This document shows, piece after piece, positions 1 through 14,502 of a stretch of DNA of 64,000 bases (position 1 is the first letter of the stretch; every line of letters starts with the position of its first letter). The DNA is from Musa acuminata AAA Group (lineage: Eukaryota > Streptophyta > Magnoliopsida > Zingiberales > Musaceae), in assembly GCF_036884655.1 (NCBI RefSeq), contig NC_088354.1, positions 18,167,001-18,231,000 of the forward strand, read 5' to 3'. Under the pieces are notes generated by a model. It made no database searches. It was given only the letters and a program-made list of their open reading frames with translations, and was not told where the DNA came from. Both the position numbers and the translations under genes were made by a program.

Positions 1-290
1 ATTAGATTAAAGATGATTTCATTTGCTAGTGTTGAAAGAATTTGGAGTGTTAGTTGATAAACAAATATGAACATCGATGAATGGGAAGAGCCAAATCCTG
101 CATTATCTCTGCAAGATTAACATATGTCAAGTACCCAAAAAATAACTGATCCTTAATGCCTCAATAAATACAAGTTTATAATGCAATTCCACTCATAAAG
201 GCTTGTTCAATTTGTGCAACAACCATTCAGATGAACAGGTAGAGAAATGGCTGATTAAGCAAGCTATAGAACAAACTTCATAGAACAAAC

Positions 291-3200
291 CTTCTTGCTT
301 ATCCTAATAACTGCTCTCTCTTCTTTTGGCATCAAAAATAACTGAAGGCGTAGAGGATAGACTTCAATAGCCAAATCAGTCTGAGACAAACCGGTATTAA
401 TGGCTTTTCTTGGTAATGTTGGACCACCACCATACCTGGAAAAGAAGTAAAGTAATTGATTTAATAACTCCAGGAAGACTTCATGGTTTAAGCATTTTCC
501 ATACTCATAAATTCAGAGATATTATAAACAAAATAAAATGCCAAGTCTAACATTAGTGACACAATAATCCCAAGTTACTTGTTGCGGAAATTCTAAAGAA
601 CATAAAATGTATTAGCTTATATATAGACATGAAAAGGAACATATCATTTTCTTACTTATTAGTAGTTAGTGCATCAAAGAAATTTCTTTAGAAGTTGGTT
701 CTATTGTCTTTGCATGGTTGTCTTGCTTTTGCAATATAAACTATTGTTAAACTATTTTCAGTTCTTCAAAAAAATTGAAAAAAAAAACTCTTAGAAATTA
801 CATGACATAGAAAATAGGCATCAGATGATGGTATTAAGAACAAATCACTTTTCAACAGAAACAGTAAAGAAGAAGGCTTGAAGTTTCAAAAGAATTCATT
901 TAAATCATAAGACTTAAAAGTCTATACAATTATGCTAAAGCTTTGATCACAACAAACCAAAAAAAAGAATAACAAAACAAGGGAATTGCAATTTTGCAAT
1001 TCGTATTATAGCAACAAGTACCATAAAAAAAAATACAAAAATTTTGTCAATCTTCTGAAACCTGATCATTTCTGATGCTAACCACATGATATGGAAAAAA
1101 AGTTTTTGCAAAAATTAAGACCATGTCACTAAAACCATTTTTCCCCCCACAATTTACCTTAAGGAAAAAATTGCAATTTGTTCTGAGACTTCTAATAAAG
1201 CTTTGATCACAACTATGTTAAAGCTTTGATCACAACAAACCAAAAAAAGAATAACAAAACAAGGGAATGGCAATTTTGCAATTCATATTATTGCAACAAG
1301 TACCATAAAGAAAAATACAAAGAATTTTGTCAATCTTCTGAAACCTTATCATTTATGATGCTAACCACATGATATGGAAAACAAGTTGTTGCAAAATTAA
1401 GACATGTCACTAAAACCATTTTTCCCCCACAACTTACCTAAGGAAAAAATTGCAATTTGTTCTGAGTCTTCTTTGCAGAATTGACACATTCAAGTGAGAT
1501 TTTCATTATGGTGATCAAAAGGACATTTAGTTGATTATCAATCCAACCCTCAAGGAGAAATAACCAGCCAAACACCTAGTTTAAGGCTGACATGTCACTG
1601 TTTCTTCCTCATGGAGGACCTTTCTATGGCTAAGAAACATAGCAACTTGATCAATAATTCAAAAAATCAACTTATGTTTTTCACAGTTTCAGATACAAGT
1701 AAAGACTAAATAAGTAACAAGAAAAAAGGACTTAAAAGTTATTCCACTAGGACAGCTCGTGAAACTAAAATGAAACAATGTAAAAATAACAATATAATAC
1801 AACAAGTCCTGGTACAGACCTAAACATCATCAACTGAATGGTCTTTGTGATCTTAGTTACCTTCACTGGTAATACAAAACAACTAAAAGGACATCCCATA
1901 ACCAAGCAGACCAGATGGGCATCAGTGATCTTATTCTTCACAAACCATTTATTTTTCTTTTTCTATTCATTTATCTAACAAGGGAACCTTATTCTAATAT
2001 TGCATCCCATTCGGTGGCTTTTCGTATGCTTGAGAATGACCTGACTTTCCATGAAGGCATGAACATTGTTTTATGTCTTCTTCCAGACCTCTTGTAAATT
2101 GCAGTCACAAACAGGAATAAAATTGTATAACATGCTTTAAAGGGCTATCTATAACAGCATATGATGTCCTCGTGGTCCATTTCCATGGTATACTGTTTTT
2201 TACTTTAACCATAGCTTTTATGCCAAAAAGACTCAGAAAATGAGGCAATGGCAGTAAAAACATGTGGTGATAAGGAAAGGACAATGGCAGTTCTAAAACC
2301 TGTGGTGAGGAAGAAATAATAGCAATTTCAAGTAATAAAAGGTATCTACCATTTTATGTCAGACCAAAAATATATAAACATTGTTTATTTGCGAACCTTC
2401 AGACCAGAAAAGTATGACACTTTTGATTTGTGATCTTATGACAAAATTGAACTACAAAAAAAAATTCTAAGAAAACCAACTGACAAAAAATTGAGATGTC
2501 AGTCACTTTTACCACATAATACAGTCTGAGAAAACAGCATGTTACCCATCTACACACATCATCGACTCCACAAAATATATGTTACATTAGTCAAAAAATA
2601 TAAAATAAATTTTATATCTAGCCACATGGGTAAGATGAGCAATCAAAAAAATTTATCAATTTGACACTACAATGTAAATTACCAGCCATGCAACTTTTCC
2701 CAAACTTGTTGAGGAAGCAATATATAATCACGGCCTTCCACTAGAGTGTCATGGAGTTCAAATTCCACATTCGACACTTCAGATGTCGCATCATATATCA
2801 AATCAGAATTGTCAATAGCCGAAGGTCTTTTTGCACTTGAAGAAGCTGAGTCATGATGATGAGAACCATATGAAGATGAGCCATTGACCGAGCTGCTAGT
2901 CATATCTTGGTTAACATAATCAAGCCAACGTTGCCACCACCTATTTACCCAAAGTAACCTTGGATTAGAAAGAAACAAAATCATCTGCATTAATCCTTTG
3001 TAAATGTCATAGTTAGAAAGAAAAAACCTTGCGGCATTTTAATGCTGCCATCAAATTCATGAATAAAGCATACAGAAACCATGGACATTTAGGTTGACAA
3101 ATTAAATTCATCTTGTGAATTGTGATATACTTGTATTAAACCAACCAAAAAACTATATATTTTATATCTCATGCAAATAAATAGAAGTGGTTTTGTGACT

Positions 3201-6200
3201 CTCTCTCAATTTCTTATTTAATAGGCCTCCTAATCTTATTATACCATAAACAACAAGGCATCACTCAATATGAACTTTTCATGTTACTCGCTGCTTTCTT
3301 CATCTCAGCTGAAGCATTTTGCCATGCTATCGATAGAAGGAATCAATTTCTAGTTGGCAATTTTTTCTACAAAGAGAGGAGAAATGTTTCCACTGAATGC
3401 ATCACTATAGGCTGCAAAATCATCCTATAGATACCTTTGCACCAGAGTTCAAGTGAATCAAGCATAAGCATCAAGACATATATGCAGTGACATATTGAGA
3501 AACATAGCTTCATCAACAAGAAACAATCACTTCAATACAAATAGGACAGAAAATGTCAAGTGTTGCTGAATTCACTGGACATGAAGGACCAAGAAAATAC
3601 AAGAAAACTAAGAAAGTATGCAAGAAAGGTCTTTAGGCCTTACAAGCTCTCTTATGTATAAGACTTAGCAGGTAAAAAGTTAATCTTGTCAACTTACAAA
3701 TTCCAGCTAAAGAGATTTCAACTCTCAAAATTTTAGTTTCAAATAAATCAAATAATGGTCCGATAGGAATTAAAAAAGATACTCTAGAACTCTCAAGTAA
3801 TTAGTTTTAAAGGAATTAAACATTGGTAGAACCATTATTTATCGGTTCGAGTTCGACAAAGGACCATTGTCAAACCATATAGGTTGGTACCAATTGGTAT
3901 TTATAGGTCAGCAAACTGTCATGTACACCAAGACTATATCGGTTCAATCAATTGTTAAAACTAGTTGTAAATTGAAATTAAAATCCTTAGTTTAATTACA
4001 AAAATACTTGTCTAATTGTATGGCCAAATAAATTAGCTAAAATAGGACTAAATTAGTTGTAACCAGACTTAAACACGACTTGTTTGACCAAACAAATTAG
4101 CTAATACTAGTCATCATAAAGTTCAATCTGAAATTGTTGGAAAATAGAAAAATCTTTCATACTACTGACAAAATTCGGAAAGAAGGCCTGGTTAACCCTC
4201 TCCTTCCTAACCTGATTAGCAGTGGGATAAAAACATCATCTTTCACACCAAGTTCCAATACGAATAAGCTGTATTCTCTTTCATAACTGGATAAGATTCT
4301 TTTCCTCACCCAAAACCACGTAGAAATCCTCCTTTGACCAAAAGATTGTTTGCATCAAGCTGCACAATAATCTTATGCACTATTTTAAAGAATTTGTGCG
4401 TCAAAGGGCTGCATTAAGATGTCTTGGACTGAATTTTGCTGAATTGACCAATTTCCAGGCATTTTCACTGGTTGAAGGCTAATATGAGCCTGAAAAACCG
4501 TATTAGAGACCCAAGTTGATGGGAGAGAGGTCAAGCCACATTGTACCACATATGCATCTAGGTGCATAAAATACCAAATCAAGCATCACAGAGATCGTCA
4601 CAATCTTCCTGTGCCCTCAGATTCTTGTTGTCGTCTCACTCGTCCTTCCTCCATCCCTTCAAGGCAAACTTTTCATAAGGTTGCTTCACATATAAAGGAT
4701 CCTACTTCCTAAAGTTCTATCACTGTTCCACTTCCATCTGGAAAAAAGATGATATTTCTCAGGGTGAACTTCAAATTTTGATATACAACTGTCTCAACAT
4801 CTTAAGCTTGAGTTATGGATTTCTGGTGTCTTTGGTTGCACCAAAAGATCCCACAAAAATGAATATTTCATTAAACATTTGCCTCTTCAAATATTTGTTG
4901 AGTAGAAAACTCAAATTTCTGGAAAATTCTATTAGATATTTAGGAAACCTTCACTTTTCAATTTCCAGATTGTTTTTCTCCAAAAACGAAAACTAAGTTC
5001 TCCATTTCTTCTTTCTCACTGTTTTTCATCCATCCATCAACAAAAACTAATTTACAGCCTATTCCTTTCCTTTTCTTACAATTCACATGTATGCTTCTCA
5101 GACAAATCTTCTCCACCATTTTACTAGCAACTGAACAGAGCCTTAGCAAAAATTTTGACCTGATTGATGACTGAAAATATGAAAAGAGGTTTCAAGAGAT
5201 TACCAAAAGGTACACCAGTGCACGAGGCTTCCATCAATGTAGGATCTTCCCAAGATCAATGTACATAGTCTTACCTCTAAATATAGAGAGGTTGTTTCTG
5301 TTCAAGAGGGTAACAGCATTTGCTAAATTATTATACAAACAGTTCTGCTTCACCCGTATTAGAAAGTTCCACACAATGTAATGTCTTTTACACCTCCTAT
5401 CGATCAATGCTTTCTGCTAAGGCAAGTAATTCCACTCAGTAGCCTGAACAGGATTCACTCTTGTTGCCTGTGGATTCTACCCTCTACTCAAGCTATCTTA
5501 TTTCTTTGGTAAATCTCTGCCCATTTTTCATCAATGAAGATACCTTGTCAAGGAATGACCAGGTGATCATTTCTTGAGCTGTTAAAAAATTGCATTCTAT
5601 ATTGCTATTGCATAAGGCTTTGTTTAAGACATGCATATCCCCTTTTTTGTTTGGTCAAAAAACATCACTGAACAATAGATTCACCTAAACATCAGATTAT
5701 TTGCGACCTTATTTGCCAGCAACAATTATTTAACACCTACCAAAGCCCATTGTTGCCAAGGCCAAGCATTGTGTTCCCTGATCATGTGTACCTGAAAGCA
5801 GAACAACTACTGCCAAACAGTTTATTTTCTTAAGACATGCAGTTGACGAAGTTGGACTCAGACAAAACTGTATGTCTTTTTCATCTCCAACTTACTTTAT
5901 GATCTCCAAAATTTCACACATATACCTACTTTATGAGCAACTTTATTTTTAAACTCGTTATCGAAGTTCAATCAACTTAATCCACATACTTCAATTATAT
6001 AATCATCCTCCAATTCTTTGTTAGCCAAATCCACATTTTGTTGGCTCCTCAATTATTTCTACAGTCTACAAATTGTTAAAGATCCTTTCAAATATCCAGA
6101 CATGTTTACAAGACGTTGTAAGTATTAAAGAAGAAAATTATCAAAAGGAAGAAAGAAGGGGGAAATTGAAAAAAAAAAAAAGTCTAGCAAATAGCGATAC

Positions 6201-6669
6201 ATTATAAGGAAAATGGATTCGTAAAGGCCTCATAGATGACCAAGAACCTAAGATACATCAACTTTATGAAAGAAAAATGTGCATCAACATGCTGAGTTCC
6301 TACGTTCTCCACTAGGAAAAATAAAAAAATTCAAACCACTCAAGAATGTCGGTTCTTTTTCAAAACCCCAAAACAGAAAAAAAAAAAAAAAAATGATTTT
6401 TAACCGCTGAGGTTGAGAAAATACCAAAAAATGCCGGATCAAAACCTACACTGCCGCTCAAACAACGATGCACGAAGATATCACAAATCCACAAAGAATC
6501 TTGAAAGGAATTTTTAAGAAATTAAGAAAGATCAGATATTTCACCTATGGGTGATGAGGAAGAAGATGTCGCCCTCCTTGGCAAGGGATTCAGCGGCGAT
6601 GGTGATGTCTCTGATGAGGACCCTTTCTTCCTCCGGACTGAGATCCACCGCCGAACCAGAAGCCTCCAT
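291..6669 (-). CDS. Ubiquitin carboxyl-terminal hydrolase with DUSP domain, 5' part (partial, runs off left edge)
   Basis: Three exons are visible: 6545-6669 (from the ATG), 2683-2940 and 291-435. They join in frame with GT-AG borders to give the first 176 residues. Exon 1 holds an acidic N-terminus (LSPEEERVLIRDI) and runs into THR|WWQRWLDYVNQD, the start of a DUSP domain. Exon 2 continues with RPSAIDNSDLIYD and DTLVEGRDYILLPQQVWEKL, and exon 3 with YGGGPTLPRKAI and the start of a ubiquitin-like stretch. This order is that of plant UBP5/UBP8-11 ubiquitin-specific proteases, which cleave ubiquitin from substrates; DUSP modules are thought to bind partners. The Cys and His boxes of the catalytic domain are not in the window and should lie left of position 1. 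Intron 1 is 3.6 kb. The exact UBP number cannot be assigned from this part. Confidence 0.88.
436..2682. repeat. UBP intron 2 with a ~282-bp tandem duplication (about 931-1471)
   Basis: The intron has no supported coding sequence. Two diverged direct copies lie at about 931-1190 and 1213-1471. Both begin near AAAGCTTTGATCACAACAAA and end near TTGCAATTTGTTCTGAG, and they differ by scattered substitutions and small indels. It looks like a local duplication of AT-rich intron sequence. Confidence 0.7.
2941..6544. other. UBP intron 1, no gene seen
   Basis: A 3.6-kb AT-rich intron between two coding exons of the minus-strand UBP gene. At about 3830-3960 there is a GC-richer patch with repeated GGTTCG/GGTTGGTACC words, resembling the patch at 9.28-9.39 kb. 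It may be the remnant of a dispersed repeat. No convincing open reading frame or RNA gene was seen. Confidence 0.6.
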
Positions 6670-6693
6670 CTCCTCCCGACACCACCACCAACC

Positions 6694-6801
6694 CTCCTCC
6701 TCCTCCTCCTCCTCCTCCAGCGGTGGGCCCCGGCGAGAGCGAGCACTATGGCCCCTGCGCGTGCTCCGAGCCTATGGCTATGAGAGAGAGAGAGAGAGAG
6801 A
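6694..6801. repeat. (TCC)n and (GA)n microsatellites in the UBP 5' leader
   Basis: A TCC trinucleotide run occupies about 6694-6718 and a GA dinucleotide run about 6782-6801. Both lie just upstream (minus strand) of the UBP start codon at 6669, so they probably fall in the 5' untranslated region or core promoter. Such runs are common in plant leaders. Confidence 0.75.
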
Positions 6802-8371
6802 GTACGGTTCGGGTCACTCGCTACCAAAGAAAAAGGCGTGTTTTGGGATCATGTTCATGCATTGGCGAGTCCGGAGGCAAATTGACGACATACAGCTACC
6901 TCGTTGTAATCTTAAGGTTGAGGTTGCGCTCCGTATGGGCAAATTGTTTGGACCGTCGCCAATATGATTTTTTTTTTCTTTTTTATTCGTTCTTTTAGAA
7001 AATACTCAGCTAGATAATGCACAATCTATCTTTAATCAAGGCTATTTTGTGCCAATAAAATTCTTAGCTTTCTTCGTTATTTGTTCGATCCACCTTGACG
7101 TGTTTTTGCGGAGGGATGACGATATTTTGTTCGAGATTTGCTCAATTACTAATTGTTCTTTGTATCATAAGTCCATTGATGCCACCGGATGTTATAACTC
7201 GATCGAAGTATCGCTGGGGTGGCAATGTAGCATTTGGTAATTCTCGCTAAAATTAATATTAATTCAGGGCATCTAACCCTAGTTGGTAACGGGAAACTGA
7301 GGGGAAAAGGTGTTTTGATTCAGCTTAATCATGTGGCACTTAATCTTTCACCAACATTCCTTATACTTGGTGGAAGAGCATAATATAAGATCGCTATGAA
7401 TCCAATCAAAGTGAAGCCTCCTGGATGTCCAACCACGAAGCGGCATAGATAATGGTGGCTGACGAATGGTTAAGACCGATCACAAATAATTCCCTTATTT
7501 ACTGTTGAACTTTTCAGCTTGAAATGGGGGATGAGGATGAGATTGGGATGATATGCCGCACCGAAGGCACATGGCCCATGGAGTTGTTACTTTTTAAAGT
7601 TGCTCAACTAACAATAGTTTATTAGTTTGTGCTCCAAGTGAAAGATGTGGTTGTCACTGAATCGATCCACAGAGTTGGAACATTATCCAACTACTATTGT
7701 TTTTTCCGGTCATGTCAAGTTGCAGCCACTTATCAACTTATTGAAAGTCTCATCTTCCACATCCATTGGACTATAATGTGATATTGAAATGCATAATACA
7801 ATCTAAAATGCAAAAAATATCACTTCTAAGAGGTACGGAGTATAGGTTGGATGAACAAAAACAAGCAGATATAAGATTTGATACTGTCTTGAAATATGGA
7901 AAGAGAGGATATTCAGAAATTGAATTTTTTTTTTTTTTTCAATACAAGAACACGCATAGCACATGGAAACTTTTGCCAAGTTTGTCATCTCAGCTCAGAA
8001 CAGATAACGAATCTTATATCTGAATTCAAAGAAATAAAAAAGACATACCTGAATTGAACATAATTTTGCATTCCACACGTATGGTTTGGATATCTTTACC
8101 TGCCAAAAAATGACTCTTGACATGTTAAAACGATAGGGCAACTTGAAGGACTCAAACAAGAGAATGGAATTCACAAGAGTAAGCCTCCAGAAGAGTAACT
8201 CCTCACACATTATGGCTAGATCCTACCACGGTTGGTTGACCTTGAAATAAGACCAAATCATGCTGGTAGCTTGAGCTTGACATTGTTCTTCCAACTGTGA
8301 ATGAAAAAATCATGATGTAGAGAAAAGGGATAAGAAAAAACACTGTAAAAGTTTCATAAAACAACTATTAT
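6802..8371. other. Intergenic region between UBP and the ERD2 pseudogene
   Basis: About 1.6 kb with no supported gene. It should contain the promoter of the minus-strand UBP gene and the region downstream of the ERD2 pseudogene. A poly-T tract lies near 7926-7939. Short open frames here have no recognisable motifs. Confidence 0.5.
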
Positions 8372-8610
8372 TTATCTATTTAAGTAGTAGTAGAAGAAAT
8401 CAACATAAAGAAACGTCTGTGCCAATCCAGATATCCATGCTGCAGACAAGGCAAAATGCGAGTAAGAAATACTCAATATAACTATACTTCCATAAGAAAG
8501 AACAAAAGAAAAGATGTGAATTCATACTTATCCAATGAACACAGTGAGGCTCAGTGAAGTAGCAGTAAATCCAGTTTAGGATGTCAAATGCTCTGTATGC
8601 TCTGTATGCT

Positions 8611-11600
8611 CTGCATCAGGAGATATTTTACCAAGTGATTCTGATTGTCGAATTCAATTTTCAGTGTTCAACTTACAAAAGGCACTTTGGCTAAGAAAAT
8701 CTTAAACATAAGGCATAACATAGGTTGACATATGAACCAATCAACAATCAGTGAGCACAATTATCATCATATGGTGCCACAAACACTGAAAATTGACTGA
8801 TTTGATATTACCGTTCAATTCAAATTAGCGGAAGTTTGCAGTATTCACTATAGAAATTGTGGAAAAAAAGTGTCCTTATGCACAAGGCTCCCACCTAGGA
8901 TCTAAGAAAGATCAATGGCCACAACCATATAGCCTAGGTGCTATATCTGTGATTTAAACATTTGGTTACTCAAGTCGCAAGAGAACCATACCAAGATACC
9001 AAGACTTGTCCTTTATTCACCATAAAAATTATAGCTAACAATGTTATCGCTTAAATAGAAGATATTGTGATGGAATGGATTTAGGTACAAAAATAATAGT
9101 ACAATAATTATACAATAAAATATTTAGACACCATAGAAAAACCTTTCTAATATATTTAACAATTGTTGAATGGTTTTTGTATAGAAGAGAGTATATTATG
9201 ATTTCTGAAATATGTTTCACTTTCCAAAGCAGTTGGGAAGAAACAGCAGGAAGTTTTAGATGTTCTCTATCAATGTTTGACGTACTGCCCGAAACGGTAC
9301 GAAACAGGTAATATGTACCAATCCGCCAACTACTCCCGAAACGGTACGAAATAGGCACAGTACGTACCGGTCCGCCAACTGCTCGTACATGAACCAACCT
9401 ATTTCGGGTAAGCAGGGAAAGGGTAAGGCATTTAGCTAGTGGGATTGGAAGTCGGAATCTTATGGAATTTCTCTTCAATTTTAAGGTATTTAGCTTCATT
9501 TTATGTTTTATTTATCATTTCATATAATTATAGGCATATTAATGTATATTTATAAAGATTAAACATGATTATTAGTCCCAATTAGATCTATTGTCTTACA
9601 TTTAGACCCAAATTAGTGATCTTTAAGGTTAATTACAACCTTATGCATTTTATTTGTCTCATATGCACTGGAATTCTTAATTAGGTATAATAAAATTATC
9701 ATTAAATTAGAATAAAAAACCTAAAAAGGAATTTTTGTGAATTTTTTTATCATTTTTCATCTTTTTCCAAAAACTGGTACGTACCAGTCCATGTATTGGC
9801 ATACCAACATACTATACGTATGTATAGGTCTGCCTGTGGACTGATACCACCAGCACAGTATGGCGGTCCTTGTTCTCTATCATAAGGACATTCTATAAAT
9901 GATTTTCTAAAGCACAAATAAGAACCACGAAGTGGATAATTTAACTAATATATATCATGAATCACAGAAAATCTACCATGAAAATCTAATAGAAAGTCAG
10001 CATTAAAAAAGTTAAGATACTGATGAGCATGCTGAAAATGATGGTAGCAAGTCTCACAAAGAATGGTAACCAAGGTACTCAGGAAATTGAAAAAAAGGTA
10101 TTATTACAAATGTAATTGAGAGTAAGGACTTAATATCTGGTGACAACTTCAGTGAAATGCACTTGTGACAAAAAAACACAAACATTCATAACTCTTTAAC
10201 GTAAAAAGTTCCACATATTATAACGAAGAAGTAACTGTAGTATATCATTATACAAGCTTCACATTTTGCAGTTGCGTGGACACACACATCAAGGTAGATG
10301 TGAACTGGGTTCACTACATGAATGAAATCCAGCACCTCAGTCTTCTTTGTATGAAGCCAAGACAAAGCAAGATATTATGCTGGTCATCTGTAGGCATCAT
10401 ATGAACCATGCTATACGGTGCCAAGCCTGTTTGTAGATACCAGGTCAGTGAGACTTCTCATGTTCTCTTGGTCAAATTAAACAAGAGAGGTCGATCAACT
10501 CCATAGAGTCATCAAAATTGGCTTTGTTTCTAACGTGTTATAAATAAAAATTGGAGTTGGAATCAGAACGTAATGGCTACCAGTTAGGCAGTTACAATGA
10601 ATTGAGTGAGTTGACACGACTCATGCTAGTAAAGAACTGCTCAATAGCCCCTCATGTTCAGTATAAGCGATGAAGAAGTCTAGCCTGAGTTGTTGGACAC
10701 CAATCTCATTCTCCCTTTTCCCATGATAGGGATGAGGACCCATTCCTATGCATTGACTTATTGGATACCAACTAAAAAATCTCAGTTCGCTTTCCCATAC
10801 AACAACAAATCATAGATCTCTTATATGTTTGCATGTCAAACACCACCAGTGTTCCACTCTGAAGAATTGGAGCTTGCCGGTCACGAAACATAGGTACATG
10901 CACCTTTAAACTTTGGCTACAACGATTGAATTCAAAGGTTTCTTTCCCTCTTCTTTAATTCCAGTTATAATTTCAGCTCAAGAACAGGTACGATGAAGTA
11001 AGTTGAATGTTTCTCTTGATTTAATTACCCTATCTCAAAGTAATACTAAGCTACAGTATTTCTACTCTTTCTCCCCTCTACCCATATGTGATCCCAGGGA
11101 CATTTTTTCTTACTCAAGCACTTAGTACTGCTGCTGTCTACTTCAATCACTTCCACCACTTTATCCATGTCCCACTTTCTTCAGGTCTCCCCACCCCATA
11201 TCTCCTATCTCGCCTTCTTCATTTCTCCTTCATCTTGTTTTTTCCATTGTTCCTCTTCTCTGTCTAAACGCCTTATCTGTTTTCTTGAAATTGCATCTCT
11301 ATGACCAAGTCAAAGGCATTCCCAGCAGCCAATGCTGGAATTAGATATGCATACTTATGTCCATTCTTACAAAATGATTTATTTATACTGAGATATGGTA
11401 ACTAAGAATAATTCCTCATTTTAACTTGTTCTTTTTATCAATTTTCACTCTGTATTTCCAAGATTTTTGTGATTCATATCATGTTCAAAGATTCATATCA
11501 ACATAAAAAAAAAAATTTAATATCTTCTAATCACTGTAGAAACAAACCTCATCTTCAAGTACATCATTACATATTCTGATGTCAATAATAGCCTTGAGAA

Positions 11601-12229
11601 AGACCACAAGATAGAATATGCATCCAAGATAGATTACTTAGATAGGACAACTCAAACGGTCAACTTTCATCCCCTTCATCAGTATCCAATGGAAATATCA
11701 GAAATGTTGCACTGGTTCGCCAACATGAAGTGCAATCATGCAAAGGATTTTCTTGGTGTTGAAAAAACATTAATTTTTTAAAAAAGAGTTATATCGCATC
11801 ATTTTCGACAATTCTTCATTTTGTTAACTATCTTTTATAACCCAAACTTTGGTTTACATAAAATTATGCTCATCAAAATACAATAAACATAGGATGAGAA
11901 CAAAGCAGTTCAGTTCAAAAGTTTCAAGATTTTATTTAGGAAAAACAAATAATCTCCACGATGAGAAATTCTAAATAAGAGGATATATGTTTTTCTTATA
12001 TAAAATGTGATTTTATTTGATAAATAGTTGACCTAAGCAAGTTAGTCTGTTGTGAAGAGATCACTTCATATCCATTTAATCATGGCCAAAGTGTTTCTAG
12101 GTACATAAATGTCATATTCTCTGGAAATGATGTCTAAAATGGGAAAAGAACAATTAGGTAGGGTATAAATACAATAAAAACTTCCACTCCACTCAAGTCA
12201 AAGATCAAAGATCTAGGATTGTAACTTAC
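8611..12229. other. Large intron of the ERD2 pseudogene (3.6 kb)
   Basis: It separates the block ending in the VFF/LG motif from the block starting AYRAFDILNW. No coding sequence was recognised inside. An in-frame repeat AGCATACAG occurs at the acceptor border (about 8595-8610), giving alternative acceptors nine bases apart. Confidence 0.55.
9280..9390. repeat. Short direct repeat patch in an ERD2 pseudogene intron
   Basis: Two adjacent units of about 55 bp share CCCGAAACGGTACGAAA followed by GTACC..TCCGCCAACT. The patch is more GC-rich than the surrounding intron. Related GGTACC/CCAGTCC words recur near 9775-9860. Probably a remnant of a dispersed repeat; the family is not recognised. Confidence 0.5.
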
Positions 12230-12744
12230 CCTAGAAGAAAACATATTGAACAGTCAAGTTGTCTATATTTTTTGTCCTTTGCAACAATACCGGCTGAGGA
12301 AGTATTGCAACTGCTTCCAAATATAGGGAGAATGTCCACATAACCTGTCATGAAAAAAGAAATCAGGACACTTGGCGTAGAAGCATGAAGATAGAGAAGG
12401 GAATATACTCAGGAACAATTCCAAACAAAACCTATTCCAGTCATAATGATACATTAATTACAAGATATGATTGGCAAATCTTGTTTGATTGAAGAATTTT
12501 TTAAGAAAGAAATAATCCTGCCAAATACATGAGCTTACCTCCTTAAATGTGAACTTTTCATTTATAACTAAAGCCAGAACTAGGCATGGTAATGCAAGAA
12601 CGAAGTGACGAAAAGTGTGTTGGTCCTTGTCATAAGATCTACGGACAACTTGTGTCATCTCATGTACCAGACAATTGAGAACAAGCTCCCCAAGAAAATA
12701 AGTTTCATCGTCGTATTATAGACTGAGACAAAATCAGTAAAAAT

Positions 12745-13102
12745 ATCCAAGTATCGAGTGGCAAAAACAAGGGCATAAAGCTCTTGTGTCTTCAGAGAAA
12801 TGCCCGTGAGAAAATGACATGAACCATGTCAAGTTATACACATACAATAAAACCAACTTTATGTAGTGGAAAGAGTTTTTTTTTCCGAAAAAAAAGGATC
12901 AAGATCCAAAATCCAAAATCTTATGTCATTGACATGAATCTCCATACAAGATCCAACATCCAAGTATCGAGTGGCAAAAACAAGGGCATAAAGTTCTTGT
13001 GTCTTCAGAGAAATGCCTGTTAGAAAATAACATGAACTATGTCAAGTTATACACATAAAATATAACCAACTTTATGTAAAGGAAAGAGTTTTTTTTAAAA
13101 CA
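12745..13102. repeat. 213-bp-period tandem duplication including the start of ERD2 exon 2
   Basis: Copies at about 12745-12890 and 12958-13102 share the antisense of [17 protein letters not shown] plus upstream intron sequence. The copy nearer exon 1 (13016 downward) still has a canonical CAG acceptor. The copy joined to the rest of the exon reads CACGG at the same place, without AG. Confidence 0.8.
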
Positions 13103-14502
13103 AAGATTAAAAAATCCAAGATTAAATACACCAGAAAGACAATCAAGATCCAAACAAGAAGTAGCCACAAAATAGATGTCAAGTTTGAGAGTTAGTTCAT
13201 TTGGAAAAATAAAATCTTTATGATATCTAGTAATACTAGAAACCAGTTGTAATAACATACATTGAAGAGAATCACTTAGGAGGAATAACTTAATCATGAG
13301 GTTTCTTATGTTGATAAAGCAACCAACCAGAATAGATTATTGATGGTCAGTTAGATTCAGAAAAAGATGGATAAAAACTTGCATCAGATTAAGGGAAAAT
13401 AATACTTCATTCTGACTGAGAGATAGTAAATTATCAAACTGACAAATAAAAATGCATTTGTGGTCATTACCTTTCAAGAGAAGCACACAGTTGCACATGC
13501 ATCAAAATGTACTTTCCCAAAAAATCCATAATTAGAATGACAACATCGAGGAGAAAATACAAGACAAGGAAACAAGTGAGCAAAAAGAAAAAAAAAAACA
13601 AAGAATGGTACACAAAATGATCAGGAAAAGTGATCATATACCTCTTGTTGGCTCTGATGATGAGAGGTATAAAACTTCATGGTTTGTTTGAACATATATG
13701 CATCAAGAGATATCATGTATTAAAAACATAAAGGAGGTGAAGCAAATCAGGGACTAGCTATTGTGAACCATATGACAAAGTTACAAGAATGGCAAGCAAA
13801 ATTTTATATCAGTTCATCCTTATTGCATCTCATTTATGATTTAACTATGTCAATAGCAAATAGTGATATGGTTTGTAAGACAAGATGAATTCTTAGAACA
13901 TGATAGAATCTGAGTAGTTGAATATGTAGATCATACATGGTCGAGCCAGTCAAATAAAATATAGTTAAATGCTCAAATGACCATATAAAAAAACAAAAGA
14001 GATATAAATAATACTGAAGCCATCAGTGGATGGAAGAGAAAGCATTATTCCTTGCATCTTTCCTTTCCTTTCATTTTTTGATAGGATATGTCACTCCTAT
14101 CGAGCACTTCTCAAATTTAAAAAGGAAAAAAAAAAACTCTACAAGAATGAATAAGACAGGGAGTTCTGAAATTATAAATATTTTATTGTACAAATATAAT
14201 AACCAATCATAATCATGTCTCGAGAGCTTTTAGTCGCTGATAAACATATAGCTTACTGAGAGACAGTATTTGAGAGAGTTTTAACTTTTGTTATTTTCTC
14301 AATTTTAAGACCCGCCAAAAAAGACCTCTAGAAGTCCCCAGTTATGAGTCCTTGTAGCTAAACAACTAGCTAACATGCTATATTATTTTAGTACTCTTGA
14401 CGCAAAATAAGCTCCAAATTGCACTCCACATGTTTCCTAAAATCTCAACTAAAAAATGATAATAATACAGTTAAAATTTAACAGAACAATAGACGACACT
14501 TA

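Noticed and set aside
1..290. Further UBP exon at the left edge
   Set aside because: No family sequence could be read on the minus strand here; it is treated as intron leading out of the window.
9044..9499. 151-codon minus-strand frame in the ERD2 intron
   Set aside because: It spans a short repeat patch, shows no motif and lies within an intron.
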